Of a DNA stretch of 13,637 nucleotides, positions 6,903-13,637 are shown piece by piece (position 1 is the first letter of the stretch; every line of letters starts with the position of its first letter). The position numbers were made by a program, and so were the translations under genes. The notes under the pieces were generated by a model, which saw only the letters and a list, made by a program, of their open reading frames with translations, did no database searches and was not told where the DNA came from. Source of the DNA: an uncultured Collinsella sp. (GTDB lineage Bacteria; Actinomycetota; Coriobacteriia; Coriobacteriales; Coriobacteriaceae); the NCBI GenBank assembly GCA_900543845.1, contig UQTD01000054.1:1-13637 (forward strand), read 5' to 3'.

Positions 6903-9076
6903 CCTCCGCTGACCTCCTTAAAGATATGTCGATAACGCATGGCGACCGCGTCGCGCAAGGGGCGCGTCGCCACGGAGTCAAGGTTGCAAGCATACCGCAA
7001 GAGCTCGACCGCGTCCAAATGGGCCCATTCGATAAGATCCTCGTCGGCGTCCAGGTCCACAAAGCGCAGGGTCACGCCGCCGTGCTGGCGGTAGCCCAGA
7101 ATCTCGCCCTCGTGGCGCAGGCGCAGGTCCATCTGGGCGAGCGCAAAGCCGTCAGAGGTCTTTTCGAGCGACTGGAGACGGTCTTGTGCCGCCGACGCGC
7201 CACCGTTGCCCTTGGAGTGCGTCATGACCAGGCAGGTGCCCGACACGCTGCCGCGGCCCACGCGACCGCGCAGCTGGTGCAGGGCCGCCAAGCCAAAGCG
7301 TTCACCGTTCTCGATGACCATGACGGTGGCGTTGGGCACGTCGACGCCCACCTCGACCACCGTGGTCGATACGAGCACATCGATCTCGCCACGCTTGAAG
7401 GCATCGATCACGCGGTCCTTCTCCCCCGCCGGCATGCGGCCGTGAAGGCGCTCGATGGTAAGTCCCGGCAACGCTAGGCGAAGGCGGTCGAGCTCGGTTG
7501 CCGTATCGTGCAGCGGCACGGGGACGGTCACGCGGCCCTCGTCGTCGCGGGCGATACCGGGCACGTCTTCCAGCTCATCGGCCGAGTCACTCGGCTCCAC
7601 GAGCGGGCAAATCACGTAGGCCTGCTGGCCCTTTTCGTGCGCCTCGCGAATGGCGCCGTAGGCAAGGTCGCGGCTCGACTCGGTGAGCACGCGCGTCGTA
7701 ACGCCCGCCCCCGGAACAGGCCGATGGCGGATGATGCTCGTGTCCAGGTCGCCGTAGACCGAGAGCGCCAACGTGCGCGGGATCGGCGTGGCCGTCATAA
7801 CGAGCAGGTCGGCACCCGGGCCCTTGGCACGCAGGGCATTGCGCTGGCCCACACCAAAGCGGTGCTGCTCGTCGATGACCACGAGCGACAAGCGCTTAAA
7901 ATTCACGTCTTCGGAAAGCACGGCATGCGTACCAAAGAGCACGTCGAGCTCGCCCGATTCCAGCTGCGCATGGATCTGATCGCGCTCGGCCGCCGGCGTG
8001 GCACCCGTCAGGAGCGCCCAAGACATGCCAGCCTGGGAGAGCAAGGGGCCGGTCTTATCGGCATATTGGCGCGCCAGCACGCCCGTAGGCGTCATAACGC
8101 AGGACTGAGTGCCCGAATCGGCCGCGACAGCCAGCGCGCAGGCGGCGACGGCCGTCTTGCCGGTACCGACGTCGCCCAGTAGCAGGCGGTTCATCACGCG
8201 CCCGCCATCGCACATATCGTGCAGGATGTCTTGGAACGCGGCCTCCTGCTCGTCGCTCAGCGAAAACGGCAGGGCTTCCCTGAGCGCCGCCAGGTGCTCA
8301 CCCGCGGCGTGGGCGTAGGGAGCGACTTCGACCAAGCCGCCGTCGTTGCGCAGGCGCAGCGCCAACTGAAGGTAGAGGCACTCCTCGTAGGCAAGCCGTG
8401 CGCGCGCGATATCGCGCTCGGCCATACTCGATGGAAAATGAATTGAGCGCAGCGCACGGGCATTGCTCATCAGGCGGCGCTTGACGCGCAAGCGTGCGGG
8501 AATCGGGTCGAAGGGATTGCCGACGACCTCGAGCGCGCCGCTAACGATGCGGCGCATCCACGCCTGGCTCACGCCATCGCTCACGTAATGGACCGGCAGA
8601 ATGGTGCCCGCGGCACGCCCACCCTCGAGCTTTTCGAAATGCGGAGAGGCCATTTGCTTAAAGCCGTAGGCAAACTCGACCTTACCCATCACGGCCAGGC
8701 GGTCTCCCTGCTTAAACTGCTGGGCAATCCATGGCTGACGGAAAAAGGCGACTTGCAGCACGCCCGTCTCGTCCACCAGCGAGACCTCGGTCACCTGCAT
8801 ACGCGGGCGAGGCTGCTTTTGAACAATGCGATCGACCGTGGCGACTATCGTGCAAACGGTACCGATGGACGCCATCTCGATAGACCAGGAGCGCGTGAAG
8901 TCGAGATATCGATGAGGGATATGGAGAAGGAGGTCCCCCACCGTCCGAATTCCCAGACGGCGAAGGGCCTCCTCACGTTTACCCGAAACATATTTGAGTC
9001 GCGCGATATCCTCGTCGAGCGCATTGCTCTGGGCAAAGCGCTCCGAGACGCGCGGCACGGAGCACAGCTCGGACAT
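6899..9076 (-). CDS. recG: ATP-dependent DNA helicase RecG
   Basis: RecG remodels stalled replication forks and branched recombination intermediates by driving branch migration. The 725-residue protein has an N-terminal OB-fold wedge region (about 60-160), which grips the junction. The superfamily 2 motor follows: Walker A GDVGTGKT at 301-308, the DEQH box at 402-405 inside IDEQHRFGVGQR, and TATPIPRTLALSVYGDLD at 428-445. Motif VI is in LHQLRGRVGRG, and the C-terminal part carries the RecG-specific region. The DEQHRFGVxQR segment separates RecG from Mfd and PriA. The ATG lies 10 nt after the fakA stop with only a weak TAGG-type ribosome-binding site, so coupling to fakA is possible. The gene overlaps rsmD by 4 nt at its end. 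Confidence 0.97.
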   Translation of the reverse strand: MSELCSVPRVSERFAQSNALDEDIARLKYVSGKREEALRRLGIRTVGDLLLHIPHRYLDFTRSWSIEMASIGTVCTIVATVDRIVQKQPRPRMQVTEVSLVDETGVLQVAFFRQPWIAQQFKQGDRLAVMGKVEFAYGFKQMASPHFEKLEGGRAAGTILPVHYVSDGVSQAWMRRIVSGALEVVGNPFDPIPARLRVKRRLMSNARALRSIHFPSSMAERDIARARLAYEECLYLQLALRLRNDGGLVEVAPYAHAAGEHLAALREALPFSLSDEQEAAFQDILHDMCDGGRVMNRLLLGDVGTGKTAVAACALAVAADSGTQSCVMTPTGVLARQYADKTGPLLSQAGMSWALLTGATPAAERDQIHAQLESGELDVLFGTHAVLSEDVNFKRLSLVVIDEQHRFGVGQRNALRAKGPGADLLVMTATPIPRTLALSVYGDLDTSIIRHRPVPGAGVTTRVLTESSRDLAYGAIREAHEKGQQAYVICPLVEPSDSADELEDVPGIARDDEGRVTVPVPLHDTATELDRLRLALPGLTIERLHGRMPAGEKDRVIDAFKRGEIDVLVSTTVVEVGVDVPNATVMVIENGERFGLAALHQLRGRVGRGSVSGTCLVMTHSKGNGGASAAQDRLQSLEKTSDGFALAQMDLRLRHEGEILGYRQHGGVTLRFVDLDADEDLIEWAHLDAVELLRYACNLDSVATRPLRDAVAMRYRHIFKEVSGG

Positions 9077-9086
9077 GGGCAGATGC

Positions 9087-10748
9087 CTACTCGATCGAGA
9101 AGATCACAGGATAGAGCGGCTGCTCGCCACGATGGGCATCGATCTCCAAGTCGGGCTGAGCCTCCTCGATGGCGTCGACGATCTCCTGGAAGGCCTCATC
9201 GGACAGCTCCTCGCCGGCCAGAATCGTCAGCGCGTCGCCCTCCTCTTCCTCCTGCATGCGGTTGATGCAGTCGAGCGTGACCTGCTTCACGTCGGAGCCG
9301 ACCACATCGATGGAACCGGCAATGATACCCATGACATCACCGGAGTGAATCGGAGAGCCATCAGAGGCGCTGGAATCGCGCACGGCACGGGTGACCTCGC
9401 CATCGCGGACCTCGCTGATGGCGTCGACCATGGCGGCGACGGCGTCCTCGAGCTCGGAATCGGGCAGGACCGCGAACAGCGCGGAGAACGCCTGCGGGAC
9501 AGTCTTGGTGGGAACGACGGCGACCTTCTTGTCGGTGCAGGCAGAGGCGGCGGCCTCGGCAGCCATGCGGATGTTGCCGTTATTGGGCAGGATAATGACC
9601 GAGGTCGCGTTGACCTGGTCCACCGCGCCCAGCAGGTCGGCGGTCGAGGGGTTCATGGTCTGGCCACCCGAGACGATCACGTCAACGCCGAGGGACTTGA
9701 GGATGTCGGCCTCGCCCGAACCAGCGGCAACGGCGACAAAGCCCAACGCCTTGGCGGGCTCGGCGGCCTTCTCCTGGTCCTCATGAATCTTGGCGGTACG
9801 GTCGTGGGCCTCCATCTCCATGTTGTGAATAAAGACCTCGTAGATCTGACCGAGCTGCAGCATGTGCTCGAGCACCAGGTTGGGGGTGTTGGAGTGCACG
9901 TGGATCTTGTAGTCGGGGTAGGCACCCACGAGCAGCTCGCAGTCGCCCATGGAGCCCAGGAACTTAAGGCACTCGTCCTCGTCAAACGGGGCGTCGGCCT
10001 TAAAGAGAAACTCGTTGCAGTAGCGGAACTCCGAGCCCTCCCAGTCGTCGTTGGCCTCGATCTCAACGCGACCAAGAGCCGCGTCGCGGGCAGAGCCGGC
10101 AGAATCAAACGTGGCGGAGAAATCCTCGACAACGGTGCTGCGGCCAAGCGCGGCGGCAACAAAGTTCTCCAGGAAGATGGCAAAGCCAAAGGCGCCGGAG
10201 TCGACCACGCCGTTCTCCTTCAGAACGGGCAGCAGGTCGGGCGTGCGAGCGACGGACTGGTAGGCCTCGACGACGATGACGTCGAGCGCGTCCTCGGCCG
10301 AGAACTTCTTCTTTTCACACTCGTCGGCCTTGGTCGAGACATCGCGCAGCACCGTGAGGATCGTGCCCTCGATGGGCTTGCGGACGGCCTGGAAGGCGAC
10401 CTTGACGGCGCGACGGAAGGCGAAGGCGATGTTGGCGGACGTGATAGGCTCATCGGCAGAAACGAGACCCTCGGCCACGCCACGCAGGATCTGCGAGGTG
10501 ATGACGCCGGAGTTGCCGCGGGCACCCATCAGGGAGCCGTGGGTGATGGCGCCGGCGATGGCCTCCATATCGGCATCGGCGGGAAGGGCGGAAAGCTCCT
10601 TGGTCACCGAGGCGAGCGTGAGCGACATGTTGGTGCCGGTGTCGCCGTCGGGTACGGGGAAGACGTTGAGCTTGTTGATCTCCTCGGCCTTGTCGGAAAC
10701 GGCAGCCGCAGCGATCGGAAAACAGGTGCGAATGGTCTTTGCAATCAT
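9087..10748 (-). CDS. fakA: Fatty acid kinase catalytic subunit FakA (DAK2/DhaL domain protein)
   Basis: FakA phosphorylates fatty acids presented by a FakB carrier, giving acyl-phosphate for PlsY or PlsX. The protein has 553 residues, matching characterised FakA (about 548). The N-terminal DhaL-like kinase domain has NVFPVPDGDTGTNM (28-41), whose Asp34 and Asp36 would hold Mg-ATP, followed by GSLMGARGNSGVITSQ (71-86). The middle domain keeps the Cys and two His expected for its zinc site: Cys244 in YCNEF, and His283 and His285 in IHVHSN. The C-terminus ends PLYPVIFSIE, close to the family ending. No FakB (DegV family) gene is present in the window. The ATG has a GGAG about 12 nt upstream, unusually distant. 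Dihydroxyacetone kinase is unlikely given the three-domain length. Confidence 0.93.
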   Translation of the reverse strand: MIAKTIRTCFPIAAAAVSDKAEEINKLNVFPVPDGDTGTNMSLTLASVTKELSALPADADMEAIAGAITHGSLMGARGNSGVITSQILRGVAEGLVSADEPITSANIAFAFRRAVKVAFQAVRKPIEGTILTVLRDVSTKADECEKKKFSAEDALDVIVVEAYQSVARTPDLLPVLKENGVVDSGAFGFAIFLENFVAAALGRSTVVEDFSATFDSAGSARDAALGRVEIEANDDWEGSEFRYCNEFLFKADAPFDEDECLKFLGSMGDCELLVGAYPDYKIHVHSNTPNLVLEHMLQLGQIYEVFIHNMEMEAHDRTAKIHEDQEKAAEPAKALGFVAVAAGSGEADILKSLGVDVIVSGGQTMNPSTADLLGAVDQVNATSVIILPNNGNIRMAAEAAASACTDKKVAVVPTKTVPQAFSALFAVLPDSELEDAVAAMVDAISEVRDGEVTRAVRDSSASDGSPIHSGDVMGIIAGSIDVVGSDVKQVTLDCINRMQEEEEGDALTILAGEELSDEAFQEIVDAIEEAQPDLEIDAHRGEQPLYPVIFSIE

Positions 10749-10775
10749 GGGTATTTGAATCTCCGTTTTCGGATG

Positions 10776-11132
10776 CTAGTTCAGACGGCTCTTGAGCGCG
10801 TCGATGTGGATGCCGATCTTAAGGCTGGCGGGATCGATCTGGGCGATTTCCTGCAGGGTGAAGGCAACGGAGCTCGAAAGATTGTGGCAGACGGACTTCA
10901 TGTTGACGCCGTTCTCGAGCACGACGTGAAGATCGACCGTAAGGCCGTTCTCGTCGGCGGAGACAAGCACGCCCTTGCGGAGGCGCTGGCCGGCAAGCAG
11001 GCGCACGCTCTCGGCGCCCTGGAGCTGTTCGGCCATACCGACGACGCCATAGCACGTCATCGCGGCATAACCGGCAATATCGGCAATAACGTCGTTCGAG
11101 ACGCTCAGACTGCCGTTAATGGTCTCAGACAC
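10776..11132 (-). CDS. Asp23/Gls24 family envelope stress protein (YloU-like)
   Basis: This is a 118-residue Asp23/Gls24 protein. Family members are small abundant proteins linked to cell-envelope stress; the YloU-like subgroup lies next to fakA in many Gram-positives, as here. The visible pattern is NGSLSVSNDVIADIAGYAA, then GVVGMAEQ, the central GVLVSADENGLTVDLHVVL, and a closing helix and strand ending in IDALKSRLN. No signal peptide or membrane segment is seen, so it is probably cytoplasmic or attached through partners. The start is a GTG at 11130-11132 with AAGGAG 7-8 nt upstream. It is the first gene after the tRNA terminator, so the promoter of the long run should lie in 11133-11290. 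Its exact function is not established. Confidence 0.9.
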   Translation of the reverse strand: MSETINGSLSVSNDVIADIAGYAAMTCYGVVGMAEQLQGAESVRLLAGQRLRKGVLVSADENGLTVDLHVVLENGVNMKSVCHNLSSSVAFTLQEIAQIDPASLKIGIHIDALKSRLN

Positions 11133-11290
11133 AAGAATCTCCTTATCTGGTGCTCACGGCACCATCTCGTGGGAGCAATCATTGCAATATTCTACAACGA
11201 CCGCGCCATGTTGAGGTGGTGGGTCACGGGATTACATCCTCGACACGAAATGTTGATATGGCAACGTTCTCGCCAGGCGATCGCGGCATG
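11133..11290 (-). promoter_or_regulatory. Presumed promoter and leader region of the Gls24-fakA-to-smc run
   Basis: This spacer lies between the tRNA terminator and the GTG of the Gls24 gene and must contain the promoter if the run is transcribed independently. The best -10-like hexamer is TAGAAT (complement of 11189-11194), beside a self-complementary ATTGCAAT. No good -35 stands 16-18 nt upstream, so the call is weak. A 6-bp hairpin (TGGTGC with GCACCA around a 5-nt loop) precedes the ribosome-binding site. No open reading frame of its own is evident. Confidence 0.35.
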
Positions 11291-11320
11291 AAAAAACCCG
11301 CCGCATAAGCGACGGGTTTT
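11291..11320 (-). terminator. Intrinsic terminator of the tRNA-Asn pair
   Basis: On the minus strand, AACCCGTCGC and GCGGCGGGTT form a 10-bp stem with one G-U pair and a TTAT loop, followed by an uninterrupted T-run (complement of the A-tract beginning at 11291). It lies 7 nt after the CCA end of the second tRNA, the expected place, and separates the tRNAs from the Gls24 gene. Confidence 0.9.
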
Positions 11321-11326
11321 ACAACC

Positions 11327-11401
11327 TGGCTCCCCGGGTAGGACTCGAACCTACAACAGCGCGGTTAACAGCCGCGTGCTCTACCATTGAGCTACCGAGG
11401 A
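11327..11401 (-). tRNA. tRNA-Asn (anticodon GTT), second copy in transcription order
   Basis: This is a 75-nt tRNA with the CCA encoded. The acceptor arms TCCTCGG and CCGGGGA pair with one wobble and the discriminator base is G. The D-arm contains the usual AGCTCAATGGTAGAGC. The anticodon stem CGCGG/CCGCG encloses the loop CTGTTAA, giving anticodon GTT for asparagine. The T-arm contains GTTCGAGTC. It is identical to the copy at 11435-11509 and is followed by a strong terminator. Confidence 0.97.
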
Positions 11402-11408
11402 ATTTAAA

Positions 11409-11426
11409 AGCCCAACGGAATGGGCT
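11409..11426 (-). terminator. Small hairpin with T-run between the two tRNA-Asn genes
   Basis: AGCCCA and TGGGCT form a perfect 6-bp stem with a 6-nt loop. On the transcribed strand it is followed by TTTAAAT. It may be a weak terminator or a processing landmark between the two tRNAs. The stem is short, so read-through into the second tRNA is expected. Confidence 0.45.
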
Positions 11427-11434
11427 GAAAAATC

Positions 11435-11509
11435 TGGCTCCCCGGGTAGGACTCGAACCTACAACAGCGCGGTTAACAGCCGCGTGCTCTACCATTGAGC
11501 TACCGAGGA
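11435..11509 (-). tRNA. tRNA-Asn (anticodon GTT), first copy in transcription order
   Basis: This tRNA is base-for-base identical to the copy at 11327-11401 over all 75 nt, including the encoded CCA. The anticodon loop CTGTTAA gives GTT. Its 5' end lies about 24 nt downstream of the predicted transcription start, so RNase P must remove only a short leader. The two copies are separated by 33 nt and are probably one transcript. Confidence 0.97.
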
Positions 11510-11539
11510 ATAGGTGCGTGCTCTCAAGCAACGAAGTTT

Positions 11540-11588
11540 ATTATACGGACGAATCAGCTCAGGGCAAGAACTTTTTTGAGAATTTTTC
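11540..11588 (-). promoter_or_regulatory. Stable-RNA-type promoter of the tRNA-Asn pair, with UP-like A/T tracts
   Basis: On the minus strand there is a perfect -10 TATAAT (complement of 11540-11545), a 16-nt spacer, and a -35 TTGCCC (complement of 11562-11567). Immediately upstream lie two A-tracts (AAAAA and AAAAAA, complement of about 11571-11588), at the distance of an UP element contacted by the RNA polymerase alpha subunit. The combination suits a strong, growth-rate-dependent tRNA promoter read by the RpoD encoded just upstream. Confidence 0.8.
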
Positions 11589-11593
11589 CGACC

Positions 11594-11622
11594 TAGTCGC
11601 TTAAGAACGTCCCCAACGACTA
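11594..11622. repeat. 29-nt element with 6-bp terminal inverted repeats
   Basis: TAGTCG at 11594-11599 and CGACTA at 11617-11622 enclose 17 nt that include a GGGGACGTTC-type core on the minus strand. It sits between the rpoD hairpin and the tRNA promoter. It could be a short dispersed repeat, part of the rpoD 3' end, or chance; only copy number in the genome would tell. Confidence 0.3.
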
Positions 11623-11630
11623 CATGAAAG

Positions 11631-11658
11631 CGCCCTCAAGCGGATGTGCTTGAGGGCG
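11631..11658 (-). terminator. Hairpin terminator after rpoD
   Basis: A perfect 11-bp inverted repeat (CGCCCTCAAGC with GCTTGAGGGCG) with a 6-nt loop begins 12 nt after the rpoD stop. On the transcribed strand the following bases are CTTTCATG, a poor T-run. It may therefore need Rho or act mainly as a 3' stabilising structure. Its position makes a transcript end for dnaG-rpoD the natural reading. Confidence 0.7.
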
Positions 11659-11670
11659 ATTCTTGCTTGA

Positions 11671-13017
11671 CTAGCTTTCGATGTAGTCTTTGAGCTTGCT
11701 GCTGCGGCTGGGATGACGAAGCTTGGCCAGGGTCTTGGACTCGATCTGGCGGATGCGCTCGCGCGTAACGCCAAACTCGCGGCCGACTTCCTCGAGCGTG
11801 CGGGGATGTCCGTCGACAAGGCCAAAGCGCAACTCGATAACCTTGCGCTCACGATCGGCAAGTGAGTCGAGCACCTGGGTGAGCTGCTCCTGCAGCATGG
11901 AGAAGCTGGCAGCATCGGGCGGAACGATAGCCTGGGAGTCCTCGATAAAGTCACCCAGCTGGGAATCCTCTTCCTCGCCGATGGGGGTCTCGAGCGACAC
12001 GGGCTCCTGCGAAATCTTCTGGATCTCGCGGACGCGATCGGCACTCATGTCCATCTCGGCACCAATCTCCTCGGGGGTCGGGTCGCGACCCAAGTCCTGG
12101 AGAAGCTGGCGCTGCACGCGGACGAGCTTGTTGATGGTCTCGACCATGTGCACGGGAATACGGATAGTACGGGCCTGGTCGGCGATAGCACGCGTGATGG
12201 CCTGGCGGATCCACCACGTGGCGTACGTGGAGAACTTAAAGCCCTTCTGGTAGTCGAACTTCTCGACGGCGCGGATCAGACCGAGGTTGCCCTCCTGGAT
12301 CAGGTCCAGGAACAGCATGCCGCGACCGACGTAGCGCTTGGCGATGGAGACGACCAGACGCAGGTTGGCGCTGATGAGCGCCTGCTTGGCCTCGAGACCG
12401 ACGTTCTCGATACGGGTCAGGCGACGCATCTCGGCGCGGGTAAGCTCGATTTCGCCTGCCTCGGCGGCCTCGAGCTTCTCGGTGGCGTCAAGGCCGGCCT
12501 CGATCTTCATGGCCAGATCGACCTCTTCGGAAGCGGTCAGCAGGTCGACCTTACCGATCTCCTTAAGGTACATACGAACCGGGTCGCCGGTCAGCATCAC
12601 CGTGGAGGCATCGATGCCACGCACGCGCGAACGCGAACGGGACGTGCGCACGGTGCGCTTCTTCTTGCTCTTGGAAGAACCCATCTCGGCGTCGGCCTGA
12701 CGGGCCATCTTAAGCTCGTGATCGTCGAGCGAGCCGGAATCGTGCTCGTCGTCATCGAAATCGTCGGTATCGCTATCGTTATCGTCATCGTCGACGTCCA
12801 TGGGGGCGTCGTCGTTTCCGCTCGCGGAGATAATCTGGATGCCGCTGTTGCGCAGCGCGGAATACACCGCGTTGAGCTGCTCGTCAGACACATCGATATC
12901 CTTCAGGGCGACCTGAATCTCGTCCTCGGTTACCGAAGTCCTGTTTGAGCCGTTGCCCATGAGCTTTGCAACGTAGGATTCCAGCCCAGTACCCGTGCTC
13001 TCACTCTTTTTTGGCAC
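11671..13017 (-). CDS. rpoD: RNA polymerase primary sigma factor RpoD (SigA)
   Basis: This housekeeping sigma-70 factor directs RNA polymerase to -35/-10 promoters. The start used here gives 448 residues. All core regions are present: region 1.2 DPVRMYLKEIGKVDLL; region 2 with NLRLVVSIAKRY, FLDLIQEGNLGLIRAVEKFD and the -10-reading YATWWIRQAITRAI; region 3; and the region 4.2 helix-turn-helix TLEEVGREFGVTRERIRQIE. Upstream of region 1.2 are an Asp-rich tract (about residues 70-100) and then a Lys/Arg/Ser tract. The frame also has an ATG at 13030-13032. I prefer the GTG at 13015-13017 because the only ribosome-binding site (GGGAGA) lies 4-5 nt before it, inside the longer frame. It follows dnaG by about 110 nt. 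Confidence 0.95.
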   Translation of the reverse strand: MPKKSESTGTGLESYVAKLMGNGSNRTSVTEDEIQVALKDIDVSDEQLNAVYSALRNSGIQIISASGNDDAPMDVDDDDNDSDTDDFDDDEHDSGSLDDHELKMARQADAEMGSSKSKKKRTVRTSRSRSRVRGIDASTVMLTGDPVRMYLKEIGKVDLLTASEEVDLAMKIEAGLDATEKLEAAEAGEIELTRAEMRRLTRIENVGLEAKQALISANLRLVVSIAKRYVGRGMLFLDLIQEGNLGLIRAVEKFDYQKGFKFSTYATWWIRQAITRAIADQARTIRIPVHMVETINKLVRVQRQLLQDLGRDPTPEEIGAEMDMSADRVREIQKISQEPVSLETPIGEEEDSQLGDFIEDSQAIVPPDAASFSMLQEQLTQVLDSLADRERKVIELRFGLVDGHPRTLEEVGREFGVTRERIRQIESKTLAKLRHPSRSSKLKDYIES

Positions 13018-13127
13018 AGATTCTCCCTTCATAGTCCACAGGACTCATTACTTTAGCACACACATTGAAGTCTATACCCAAAAATCAGACTGGATATAGG
13101 CGCAAATACGCTGGTTGACCACAACAT

Positions 13128-13637
13128 CTAGGCCTGATCGGCGCCCGCTGTCTCCAAACCGATCAAACGGAACGGGTCAGCCACGCCGCCGATCGACTTT
13201 TGGAGCTCGCGCTGGCGCTGAGAATCTTGCATCGCCTGCATCGTCAGCACACGGCGTGCCTCATCGTCGAGCGACCGGTCCTGGCGAAGCTTGGCCTGTG
13301 CGGCGCGCATGCGGCGCTTGATGGTGTAGAGCTCGAGGGTATCGAGCATAAACACGATGTTCGTCTCGGTGGGGTGCTTGCTCGTCGACGAAATGCGCCC
13401 GGCGCTGACAAGCGACGCTGCCTCGGGACACACCGCGCGCGCCGCATCCATGCACGCCGTGGGGTCGGTGCCCGGAGGCGTCGCGAGCACGGCCCACGCG
13501 ATGGACTCGTGGCGCGGATCCACCCACTCGATCGAGCAGATGCGGTCGGCATACGTGCGGAACAGGTCGGGATAGCTCGTGAGCATCGTCAGCAGCTCGC
13601 GCTCCCCCGCCAAAGACTTGCGTTCCAGGTCGGTCAG
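13128..13637 (-). CDS. dnaG: DNA primase DnaG (C-terminal 169 residues; 5' end outside the window)
   Basis: DnaG makes the RNA primers for DNA replication. Only the C-terminal part is present, open to the right edge and beginning with LTDLERKSLAGERELLTML. This is the DnaB-helicase-interaction region, with the typical pattern in which a Leu-Glu-Arg opening leads to a helix ending at YPDLF, then HESIAWAV. Helical segments around FMLDTLELYTIKRRMRAAQA and a final SIGGVADPFR follow. The zinc finger and TOPRIM catalytic core lie beyond the window. The identification rests on this C-terminal pattern and on the position directly upstream of rpoD, the classical dnaG-rpoD order. Without the catalytic domain in view, confidence is slightly reduced. 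Confidence 0.88.
   Translation of the reverse strand: MTDLERKSLAGERELLTMLTSYPDLFRTYADRICSIEWVDPRHESIAWAVLATPPGTDPTACMDAARAVCPEAASLVSAGRISSTSKHPTETNIVFMLDTLELYTIKRRMRAAQAKLRQDRSLDDEARRVLTMQAMQDSQRQRELQKSIGGVADPFRLIGLETAGADQA

Noticed and set aside
8994..11291. A 765-codon open frame on the plus strand, antisense to fakA, the Gls24 gene and the start of recG
   Set aside because: Its codons are exactly in register with those of fakA and the Gls24 gene on the other strand. Antisense stops would require TTA, CTA or TCA in those genes, which are rare at this GC content. The translation is low-complexity with no recognisable domain, so it is a composition artefact.
11319..11531. A 70-codon open frame through both tRNA genes on the minus strand
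   Set aside because: It is a translation of the two tRNA-Asn genes, which explains its internal duplication (LGSSMVEHAAVNRAVVGSS twice). It is not a protein gene.
13033..13127. A promoter for rpoD in the dnaG-rpoD spacer
   Set aside because: Several TATAGA- and TATATC-like hexamers are present, but none has a reasonable -35 at 16-18 nt. A promoter is plausible here but not supported by the sequence alone.
1..13637. Mobile elements, CRISPR arrays, toxin-antitoxin or defence genes
   Set aside because: No transposase, integrase, direct-repeat array, or base-composition break was seen. The window is continuous housekeeping DNA on one strand.

Overview
The window is a gene-dense, high-GC stretch of a bacterial chromosome in which every recognisable gene lies on the minus strand. 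It reads from the primase and housekeeping sigma factor genes at the right end down to smc at the left. The acyl-phosphate lipid genes (fakA, plsX, acpP), a Gls24 protein, a SepIVA-type DivIVA protein and a sigma-70 with an acidic N-terminal tract point to a high-GC Gram-positive. The overall look of the proteins suggests Coriobacteriia, probably Collinsella or a relative. That placement rests on recognition of the proteins, not on a search.

Layout in transcription order (right to left): the 3' part of dnaG (cut by the window edge); rpoD; a hairpin after rpoD; a short spacer with a stable-RNA-type promoter; two identical tRNA-Asn(GTT) genes and a strong terminator. A long run follows: Gls24 protein, fakA, recG, rsmD, coaD, sepIVA-like, yceD (DUF177), rpmF, plsX, acpP, rnc and the first 733 codons of smc, cut by the left edge. 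Several junctions are very tight: ATGA between recG and rsmD, 8 nt of overlap between rsmD and coaD, TAATG between the SepIVA-like gene and yceD, 3 nt between acpP and rnc, 10 nt between rnc and smc.

Functionally the run joins phospholipid precursor supply (FakA, PlsX, AcpP), coenzyme A synthesis for the ACP prosthetic group (CoaD), ribosome production and RNA processing (RsmD, YceD, L32, RNase III), recombination and chromosome structure (RecG, SMC), and envelope growth or septation (SepIVA-like). dnaG-rpoD is the core of the classical macromolecular-synthesis arrangement.

I found no phage, IS, CRISPR, toxin-antitoxin, defence or biosynthetic cluster, and no undescribed multigene system. 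The points worth checking are regulatory and fine-scale: a terminator hairpin between rpmF and plsX; a perfect 11-bp inverted repeat in the acpP leader; an Asp-to-Asn change at a metal-ligand position of RNase III; a short SepIVA homologue; and an acidic-then-basic tract in RpoD. No gene-free stretch exceeds about 200 bases.
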